DNA of 6,041 nt, taken from assembly GCA_946615455.1 (NCBI GenBank), contig CAMOHN010000068.1, positions 1-6,041 of the forward strand, in the 5' to 3' direction. The position numbers and the translations under genes are program-made. Below, piece by piece: positions 1 to 5,102 of the stretch. The notes beneath the pieces are model-generated. The model saw only the letters and a list, made by a program, of their open reading frames with translations, did not search any database and was not told the origin of the DNA. Source of the stretch: an uncultured Bacteroidales bacterium (GTDB lineage Bacteria > Bacteroidota > Bacteroidia > Bacteroidales > Paludibacteraceae). Each line of letters opens with the position of its first letter. The first letter of the stretch is position 1.

Positions 1-146
1 TCACCCGATGCCTGCAGTTGGGCGTTGGGGAAAGTGCTGAGTATGGCATCCCAGTGAGGGGTGGAGGTGGAATAGATGGCATTGGCACGAGTAGGTTCGC
101 CTATGCCCCACCCGTCCAAAATCATTAGCAATGTTTTCTTTTTCAT
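1..146 (-). CDS. gpmI: 2,3-bisphosphoglycerate-independent phosphoglycerate mutase, N-terminal fragment (gene runs off the left edge)
   Basis: Only the first 48 codons plus two bases are in the window. The family interconverts 3-phosphoglycerate and 2-phosphoglycerate in glycolysis and gluconeogenesis, in the cytoplasm, using a Mn-dependent alkaline-phosphatase-like fold. The fragment begins MKKKTLLMILDGWGIG, the family's N-terminal signature; D11 corresponds to a conserved metal ligand. It continues with the expected NAI (residues 22-24), TP (29-30), a W-D pair at 32-33, and FPNAQLQASG (39-48), the usual lead-in to the GNSEVGH motif. That motif carries the phosphorylated serine, which lies just outside the window. 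The start is the ATG at 146-144, and the protein aligns with the family from its first residues. The gene lies 41 bases downstream of the topoisomerase gene on the same strand, with no recognisable promoter between, so read-through is likely. Identification is strong despite the short length. Confidence 0.9.
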   Translation of the reverse strand, partial: MKKKTLLMILDGWGIGEPTRANAIYSTSTPHWDAILSTFPNAQLQASG

Positions 147-187
147 AGTGTTGTAAAAATGTTTTTCAGTGTGTGTTGTGTGTATGT
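147..187 (-). other. Short intergenic spacer with a CA-rich low-complexity tract
   Basis: These 41 bases separate the topoisomerase stop codon from the gpmI start. On the minus strand the spacer begins with an alternating CA/ACA tract (plus strand tgtgtgttgtgtgtatgt, about 169-186) and continues with an A/T-rich stretch into the gpmI ATG. No TAnnTTTG promoter box, no Shine-Dalgarno sequence and no terminator hairpin is visible. This fits gpmI being expressed from the upstream gene's transcript, although a weak promoter cannot be excluded. Confidence 0.55.
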
Positions 188-2083
188 TTATTCATCGACG
201 CGGTCTTCTTCGACCACGAGGTTGTTGATGATGAAGCTCTGCCGCTCGGTAGTGTTCTTTCCCATGTAGAAGTTGAGCAGGTCGCCCACAGCATCTTCTT
301 TGCGCAAGCTGACTTGGTCCAGGCGGATGGTCTTACCGATGAAGCCTTTGAATTCATCGGGCGAAATCTCTCCCAACCCTTTGAATCGGGTTATCTCGGG
401 GTTCTTCACCTCTGCAAGTGCTCGCTGGCGTTCCTCTTCGCTGTAACAATAGCGAATCTCTTGTTTGTTCTTAACGCGGAACAGGGGTGTTTGCAGGATA
501 TAGACATGTCCTTTCTTGACCAAGTCAGGGAAGAACTGCAAGAAGAAAGTAAGCATGAGCAGGCGGATGTGCATGCCATCGACATCGGCATCGGTGGCAA
601 TGATGACCTTGTTATAGCGCAACTCGTCCAGTCCGTCTTCTATGTTGAGGGCAGACTGCAAACAATTGAACTCTTCGTTCTCATAGACCACTTGTTTGGT
701 CAGTCCGTAGCTATTGAGCGGTTTGCCGCGCAGTGAGAAAACCGCTTGTGTGCGCACATTACGACTCTTGGTTATGCTGCCCGAAGCCGAAAGACCCTCG
801 GTGATGAAGATGCAACTGTCCTGTCGGAGATCGTCCTCGGCATCTTTGGACGAGCGAACAGGTTTGGGATCGTTGTAATGCACCTGACAGTCACGCAGTT
901 TGGGGTTGTTGAGCAGGTTCTTTTTGGCGCGTTCGCGTGCGGCTTTGGTCACGCCGGCAATGGCTTTGCGCTCCTTCTCGGAGTCTTGAATCTTTTGCAG
1001 CATAACCTCTGCCACCTCAGGGTGTTTGTGCAAGTAGTTGTCCAGTTGCTGCTTGACAAAGTCGTTGACGAACTTGTTGACGCTCACACCACCTTTGGAC
1101 ATGTCTTTGGAACCCAGTTTGACCTTGGTCTGGCTCTCGAAGACGGGTTCCTCCACATTGATGGCGATGGCACCGACCACACCGTTGCGTATGTCGGCAA
1201 GGTCTTGATTTTTGTTGAAAAACTCTTTGATGGTACGCCCGATGGCTTCGCGGTAGGCGGCTTGGTGTGTACCGCCTTGGATGGTGTGCTGACCGTTGAC
1301 AAAGGAGAAGTACTCGTCGTTGTTCTGATTGGTGTGGGTCAGTGCAATCTCGATGTCTTCGCCCTTAAGATGGATGATGGGATAGAGCGGTTCGACTGTC
1401 ATGTTCTCGGTGAGCAGGTCGAACAGACCGTTCTTGGACAGGAACTTTTTTCCGTTATAGTTGAGTGTCAGTCCGGTATTGAGGTAAGCATAGTTGCGCA
1501 TCATGGTTTCTATGTAATCCTCACGAAAGGCATAGTTCTCAAACAAACCATAGCTGCCGTCCGGCTCAAAGCTGATGATTGTGCCGCGCTTCTCGCTGCC
1601 ATGATAGTCCTGCACCTCGCTATCCTCAACCAAGTGCCCTTGGCGAAAGACGGCGCGCCGTGTTTTGCCGTCACGGAAGGACTGCACCTCAAAGTGCATG
1701 CTCAAGGCATTGACAGCCTTCAGACCTACGCCGTTCAGACCGACCGACTTCTTGAAAGCCTTGGTGTCGTACTTGGCACCCGTGTTGAGCACTGAGACCG
1801 CCTCAATCATTTTGCCCAAGGGTATGCCACGCCCATAGTCGCGCACACGCACCTTGCCGTCAGCCACCTGCAACTCAATGAGTTTGCCCTCGCCCATGCG
1901 GAACTCGTCGATAGAGTTGTCAATGGTCTCTTTAATGAGCACATAGATGCCGTCGTCCGAGTGACTGCCGTCGCCCAACTTGCCTATGTACATGCCCGGA
2001 CGCTGACGGATATGCTCACGGTCATCAAGGTGAATGATGTTCTCATCACCGTATTGTGCGGGAATAGGGGTAAGTTCCTCCAT
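188..2083 (-). CDS. parE: Type IIA DNA topoisomerase subunit B, topoisomerase IV ParE type of Bacteroidetes
   Basis: A complete 631-residue ATPase subunit of a type IIA topoisomerase; with its A-subunit partner it passes one DNA duplex through another, using ATP. The GHKL ATPase domain shows E52 (catalytic base) and N56 in ETIDNSIDE, D82 in DYGRGIP, and the ATP lid TGAKYDTKAF to GVGLKAVNALS (101-128). The transducer domain has the QTK loop at 318-320 (K320). The TOPRIM domain has E429 in ITEGLSASGS, D498/D500/D502 in DADVDG, then RFKGLGEISPDEF (566-578). Length matches the ParE/short GyrB class, without the large GyrB insertion of gammaproteobacteria. GLKAVNALS, SGSITKSR and GKPLNSYGL fit the Bacteroidetes topoisomerase IV B branch as I remember it; GyrB versus ParE is inferred, and parC is not in view. 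An oddity is Leu430, where the family usually has Asp (EGDSA). The start is the ATG at 2083, about 40 bases below a predicted promoter. Confidence 0.93.
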   Translation of the reverse strand: MEELTPIPAQYGDENIIHLDDREHIRQRPGMYIGKLGDGSHSDDGIYVLIKETIDNSIDEFRMGEGKLIELQVADGKVRVRDYGRGIPLGKMIEAVSVLNTGAKYDTKAFKKSVGLNGVGLKAVNALSMHFEVQSFRDGKTRRAVFRQGHLVEDSEVQDYHGSEKRGTIISFEPDGSYGLFENYAFREDYIETMMRNYAYLNTGLTLNYNGKKFLSKNGLFDLLTENMTVEPLYPIIHLKGEDIEIALTHTNQNNDEYFSFVNGQHTIQGGTHQAAYREAIGRTIKEFFNKNQDLADIRNGVVGAIAINVEEPVFESQTKVKLGSKDMSKGGVSVNKFVNDFVKQQLDNYLHKHPEVAEVMLQKIQDSEKERKAIAGVTKAARERAKKNLLNNPKLRDCQVHYNDPKPVRSSKDAEDDLRQDSCIFITEGLSASGSITKSRNVRTQAVFSLRGKPLNSYGLTKQVVYENEEFNCLQSALNIEDGLDELRYNKVIIATDADVDGMHIRLLMLTFFLQFFPDLVKKGHVYILQTPLFRVKNKQEIRYCYSEEERQRALAEVKNPEITRFKGLGEISPDEFKGFIGKTIRLDQVSLRKEDAVGDLLNFYMGKNTTERQSFIINNLVVEEDRVDE

Positions 2084-2130
2084 AACAAAATCTAAAAAAG
2101 GTTAGAACCGGTCGTTTTGTTTCAAGCCCG

Positions 2131-2162
2131 CAAAAGTAGGGCGTTTTTTCCGACGAAACAAG
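2131..2162 (-). promoter_or_regulatory. Predicted Bacteroidetes-type promoter of the topoisomerase gene
   Basis: On the minus strand the -7 element reads TACTTTTG (plus 2131-2138), an exact match to TAnnTTTG. It is preceded by CTTG (plus 2159-2162), a 3-of-4 match to the TTTG -33 box, at a spacing of 20 bases, within the usual 19-21. Transcription would start near 2126, giving a leader of about 40 bases before the ATG at 2083. The -7 box is flanked by a short inverted repeat, GCCC and GGGC (2126-2129 and 2139-2142). The whole gap between chrA2 and this gene is 95 bases, and no factor-independent terminator for the upstream operon is visible in it. Confidence 0.65.
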
Positions 2163-2178
2163 ACGAATCAGCATTTTG

Positions 2179-2775
2179 CTACCTATTGTGCCACAGATAG
2201 TCAATCAGTCCGCAGGCTCCTGCCGCCAGAATGAGGTAGATGGGATGGCTGAGTGCCTGCGTTGTTTTTTTCAGGTGTGTGCCTTGTTTGGCGGGCACAA
2301 AGATGTCGGGCAGGCAGAGTGCCAGCACCACGGCAAACACCACCCAACTGCTTGTGTCGGGAAACGAAGCCGGTGTCATCAGGATATAGGAAGCATGGGC
2401 GATGAGCAGCACCACTATGAGGCGTATGGCGCGCATGACCCACACGAAGATGGGGTTCTGTTGCCAGCGGTCGCGTATATGGTCATAGACATAACAGATG
2501 ATTCCCATGATAATCAATGAGGGTAACACGATGCCCGCCGATGCCAACAGACTACCCCACACACCGCCTGCCGTATAGCCCACATAGGTGGCACAATTGA
2601 TGCCGATAGGACCGGGAGTGACCTGGCTGAGTGCCACCATATCGACAAACTCCTGCTCGGTAGCCCAGCCGTAACGCAACACATCCCGCTCAATGAGCGA
2701 GACGATGGCCATTCCGCCGCCAAAGCCGATGAAGCCGATTTTAAGGAATGTGATGAACAACAGCCAATAGACCAT
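2179..2775 (-). CDS. chrA: Chromate transporter family protein, second half-size subunit
   Basis: A 198-residue membrane protein with one Chromate_transp (CHR) domain. Short CHR proteins usually occur as adjacent pairs that together equal one full-length ChrA. Family marks are FIGFGGGMA (15-23), the amphipathic stretch around GWATEQEFVDMVALSQ (36-51), and TPGPIGINCATYVGY (53-67). Hydrophobic segments lie at about 5-27, 48-68, 74-98, 111-133, 145-160 and 178-195, so the full half-domain appears present. The family RP motif before the fourth segment reads IRL here (117-119). Start choice: ATG at 2775, two bases after the upstream stop and preceded by GGTAGG, was preferred over a TTG at 2784, which would add three residues and overlap chrA1 by 7 bases. 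Family membership is clear. Real substrate is unknown: chromate efflux is known for some members, but many Bacteroidetes pairs are untested. Confidence 0.88.
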   Translation of the reverse strand: MVYWLLFITFLKIGFIGFGGGMAIVSLIERDVLRYGWATEQEFVDMVALSQVTPGPIGINCATYVGYTAGGVWGSLLASAGIVLPSLIIMGIICYVYDHIRDRWQQNPIFVWVMRAIRLIVVLLIAHASYILMTPASFPDTSSWVVFAVVLALCLPDIFVPAKQGTHLKKTTQALSHPIYLILAAGACGLIDYLWHNR

Positions 2776-2777
2776 AC

Positions 2778-3191
2778 CTACCAAATGTGTTTAGCGAGTT
2801 TGACCACCGTTGCCACAATGAGTGCCACCACTGCCGGTCGCACCCATCGGAAGACTGCTTCCACAGCGGGTAGCGACTTGTATTGCACGAGGAACATGGC
2901 AATGCCCATCACAATGAGCACCGAAGGCAAGACCGCCCCCATCACGCAGGCTGCCACACCCCGCCAGCCTGCCAGCCGATGGCCGATGAAGATAGCACTA
3001 TTGACGGCAATCAGTCCGGGAGCCGCCTGCGCCAAAGCCATCATATTGAGAAACTCCTTCTCGTCCAACCAGCCGTTCTTGTCCACCACTTCGCGTTGCA
3101 CCAACGCCAACATGGCATAGCCTCCACCGATGGTGAAGGTTCCGATTTTGAGGTAGGTGAGAAAGAGAGAGAAGAGTTGTCTATTTTTCAT
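2778..3191 (-). CDS. chrA: Chromate transporter family protein, first half-size subunit, short at the C-terminus
   Basis: A 137-residue membrane protein with the N-terminal two thirds of a CHR half-domain. Visible marks are FTIGGGYAM (19-27), the GWLDEKEFLNMMALAQ stretch (40-55), APGLIAVNSAIFIG (57-70) and RPAVVALI (118-125). Hydrophobic segments lie at about 5-29, 47-70, 76-103 and 112-132. Half-size family members are usually about 170-200 residues, as the neighbour is. This one stops with TAG directly after KLAKHIW, where relatives continue with two more membrane segments. The neighbour's coding starts 2 bases on, so the missing part is not lying in another frame nearby. The start is the ATG at 3191, and its first 11 bases overlap the end of udk (ATGAAAAATAG), so translation is probably coupled to udk. 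It is either a naturally short subunit or one with a C-terminal deletion. Confidence 0.82.
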   Translation of the reverse strand: MKNRQLFSLFLTYLKIGTFTIGGGYAMLALVQREVVDKNGWLDEKEFLNMMALAQAAPGLIAVNSAIFIGHRLAGWRGVAACVMGAVLPSVLIVMGIAMFLVQYKSLPAVEAVFRWVRPAVVALIVATVVKLAKHIW

Positions 3192-3795
3192 GCAACTGCT
3201 GCTTGATGAACTTGGCCATCATGTTGATGGCGGCATTGTTGTGTCCGCCCTGCGGGATGATGACATTGGCAAAGCGTTTGCAAGGTTCGATGAACTGCTC
3301 GTGCATGGGTTTGAGCACCCGCTGATAGCGTTCGATCACGCCTTCAACGGTACGCCCCCGCTCCACAATGTCGCGCTGAATGACGCGAATAAGGCGGTCG
3401 TCCGCATCGGCATCGACAAACACCTTAAGGTCCATCTCTTCGCGCAGTTTGGGGTGATGCAGCGTCATGATGCCCTCCACAATGATGATTTCGCTGGGTT
3501 CGACATGCACCGTCTCACTAAGACGCGACGAGGTGATGTAGTCATAGACCGGCTGCTCGACCGCATGCCCTTCTTTGAGTTGCTGCAAGTGCTTGATGAG
3601 CAGCCGCCACTCGAAGGCGTCTGGGTGGTCGAAATTAATCTTCTGGCGCTCCTCCATAGGGATGTGTGACGAGTCTTTGTAGTACGAATCCAAGGGGATG
3701 ACCGTCACTTCGCCTTTGGGAAGACGCTCCGTCAGTTTCCTGACCACCGTTGTTTTGCCCGAGCCGGTGCCGCCCGCAATACCAATGATGAACAT
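3181..3795 (-). CDS. udk: Uridine kinase
   Basis: A 204-residue cytoplasmic kinase of pyrimidine salvage that phosphorylates uridine, and usually cytidine, to the monophosphate. It begins MFIIGIAGGTGSGKTT with the Walker A loop at 8-15 (K14, T15). Further family motifs follow in order: DSYYKD (36-41, with the likely catalytic D36), MEERQKINFDHPDAF (47-61), PVYDY (82-86), IIVEGIMTL (104-112), the lid RDIVERGR (141-148) and QFIEPCKRFANVIIPQGG (167-184). These line up along the whole length with Escherichia coli Udk, and the size is typical. The start is the ATG at 3795, directly before the nucleotide-binding strand; the reading frame stays open to 3966, but that extension is non-homologous and runs into the divergent gene. 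It heads an operon with the two chrA genes, overlapping chrA1 by 11 bases. Its own promoter is predicted at 3823-3854. Confidence 0.95.
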   Translation of the reverse strand: MFIIGIAGGTGSGKTTVVRKLTERLPKGEVTVIPLDSYYKDSSHIPMEERQKINFDHPDAFEWRLLIKHLQQLKEGHAVEQPVYDYITSSRLSETVHVEPSEIIIVEGIMTLHHPKLREEMDLKVFVDADADDRLIRVIQRDIVERGRTVEGVIERYQRVLKPMHEQFIEPCKRFANVIIPQGGHNNAAINMMAKFIKQQLHEK

Positions 3796-3822
3796 AGTGT
3801 CGCGTGTTTGTTTTACAGCGCG

Positions 3823-3854
3823 CAAAAGTAATGCAAGCCGCTGATTGTGAAAAA
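3823..3854 (-). promoter_or_regulatory. Predicted promoter of the udk-chrA1-chrA2 operon
   Basis: On the minus strand the -7 element is TACTTTTG (plus 3823-3830), an exact TAnnTTTG match. About 18-20 bases upstream lies a T-run (plus gaaaaa, 3849-3854), a weak match to the TTTG box. Transcription would begin near 3817, giving a leader of roughly 20 bases before the ATG at 3795. It lies back to back with the plus-strand promoter at 3871-3901, so one 110-base region (3796-3905) serves both directions. No operator-like palindrome was seen in it. Confidence 0.55.
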
Positions 3855-3870
3855 TAGTTTTGCCTATTTT

Positions 3871-3901
3871 TTTGATATTCGGCTTATATACTCTATTTTT
3901 G
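3871..3901 (+). promoter_or_regulatory. Strong predicted promoter of the Lnb-like gene, likely giving a leaderless mRNA
   Basis: TTTG at 3871-3874, a spacer of 19 bases, and TATTTTTG at 3894-3901 match the Bacteroidetes consensus TTTG / TAnnTTTG at every specified base. The element ends only 4 bases before the ATG at 3906. Because transcription in this class normally starts a few bases past the box, the transcript would begin at or next to the start codon. There is no room for a Shine-Dalgarno sequence. Confidence 0.75.
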
Positions 3902-3905
3902 CGGC

Positions 3906-5102
3906 ATGAAAAAACACATCCTTTCGTTGCTCTTGTGTTGGATGGGTTGCATGGTTTTTGCCGCACCGTCCAACGACACGCTGTCTGTAGCCGAACGCAA
4001 TGCCGCTCAGGGTTTTCACGATACGATTGACCGCCTCGCGCCGGACTTTGTGCTGGTCAGCCTTATGGTAGCCGACCCTACCGAATGGCAGGACGATGTA
4101 TTAGGTACGGCGGGGCATGCCTTTCTGCGCCTGCAATGCCCGACCTTTGGGTTAGACTATTGCTTTTCCTACGAGGGTGAGAATGTAAACGACAACCTGT
4201 TTCGTTATATCAGCGGCAAGACCAAGATGGGCATGTTCGCCATTCCTACCGACGAGTACTTGCAGGACTATCGCCGCTGGAATCGCTCGGTGCACGAGTA
4301 CCGTTTGGCATTGCCGCCCGAGGTGGAACAGCGTCTGTGGGAGATAATGGACAACCATATTACCAAAGGTGTTTTCCTGCGCCAAGACCTGAACAAATAC
4401 GGCTGCGCTATCACCGTGGTGCGCTATGTCAAAAAAGCATTGCAGGATGTTCGGATTGACTATGCTCCTAATCCCGAATTAGACCCGCTGACCCGCCGCG
4501 AAATTGGCTATCGCACGCTGGCAACCCATCCGTGGATCAGATTGGGTTATACCATCTTCACAGACAACAATGCCGACCGTGAACTACCTCTTGACGAGAA
4601 ACTGATAGTGCCTGCCGACTTGGCTGCCGTGTGGCAAGAGGCGACTCTGAGGGGCGAACCGTTTGCTACCTACTTGGGCGACATCGTACAAGGAGCCGAA
4701 TTGGATGATGCCGAACCGTGGTTCACACCCTTGTTGGCGGCATGGCTGATAGTCCTGCTGACTTTGGGCTTTGCCTTCACCCGCTATCCGTATTGGGATT
4801 GGCTGTTGTTGGGGCTGCAAACACTATTGGGCATCGTACTGCTGTTGTTATGGCTCTTCATGCGCGACTTTGGCGGTGCAGCGTTCCTCTTGATGCTGCT
4901 CTTCAATCCCCTGCCTTTGCTCCTGTGGAAATGGCGGCATTATTGGGGCCTGCCCTACGCTATTTTGTTAACTTTGGGTGCAGTAGTGTTAGTTTGTCTG
5001 CCGCACATGCTCATAGATCCCGCTTTCTTGGTGTTGGCATTGGCGTATGGGGTGCTGTTCGCTAAAGAACCTGTCAAACAATGGCTTGCCACAAGAAAAT
5101 GA
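3906..5102 (+). CDS. DUF4105/Lnb-like protein: signal peptide, periplasmic domain, five C-terminal membrane helices
   Basis: A 398-residue protein starting with a signal sequence (basic MKKH, hydrophobic core about 5-19, possible cleavage after VFA or FAA). The periplasmic part, about 45-265, resembles the DUF4105 family (now called the Lnb N-terminal domain). It has GHAFLRLQCP with H71, then DYCFSYEGEN (84-93), a Y-R-rich stretch, DEYLQDYRRW (116-125), and NKYGCAITVVRYV (163-175) with C167. H71 and C167 sit where the family has its conserved His and Cys, so a cysteine-type acyl transfer centre is possible. The C-terminus has about five hydrophobic helices (274-292, 297-318, 322-341, 348-366, 368-386). 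Known Bacteroides Lnb N-acylates lipoproteins; whether this protein does so or is a paralogue cannot be decided here. The start at 3906 is the only one retaining the signal peptide. The next gene overlaps its stop (ATGA). Confidence 0.75.
   Translation: MKKHILSLLLCWMGCMVFAAPSNDTLSVAERNAAQGFHDTIDRLAPDFVLVSLMVADPTEWQDDVLGTAGHAFLRLQCPTFGLDYCFSYEGENVNDNLFRYISGKTKMGMFAIPTDEYLQDYRRWNRSVHEYRLALPPEVEQRLWEIMDNHITKGVFLRQDLNKYGCAITVVRYVKKALQDVRIDYAPNPELDPLTRREIGYRTLATHPWIRLGYTIFTDNNADRELPLDEKLIVPADLAAVWQEATLRGEPFATYLGDIVQGAELDDAEPWFTPLLAAWLIVLLTLGFAFTRYPYWDWLLLGLQTLLGIVLLLLWLFMRDFGGAAFLLMLLFNPLPLLLWKWRHYWGLPYAILLTLGAVVLVCLPHMLIDPAFLVLALAYGVLFAKEPVKQWLATRK

Noticed and set aside
173..1795. Two long open frames on the plus strand opposite the topoisomerase gene (173-736 and 746-1795).
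   Set aside because: They lie fully antisense to a clearly conserved gene, have no recognisable domains, and arise from the codon use of the true gene.
2084..2178. A factor-independent terminator for the udk-chrA operon in the gap before the topoisomerase gene.
   Set aside because: The only inverted repeat has 4-base arms around the -7 box and is followed by no T-run on the minus strand; the two GACGAA copies here are direct, not inverted.
2776..2784. TTG start for chrA2 at 2784.
   Set aside because: An ATG nine bases later begins the conserved sequence, has a GGTAGG in front and avoids overlap with chrA1. TTG remains possible but less likely.
3796..3966. A 57-residue N-terminal extension of uridine kinase from an upstream ATG at 3966.
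   Set aside because: Family homology begins exactly at the ATG at 3795; the extension covers the predicted udk promoter and overlaps the divergent gene's signal peptide.
4718..5065. A 115-residue plus-strand frame overlapping the membrane part of the Lnb-like gene.
   Set aside because: It is an out-of-frame shadow of the helix-rich region, without a promoter or family resemblance.
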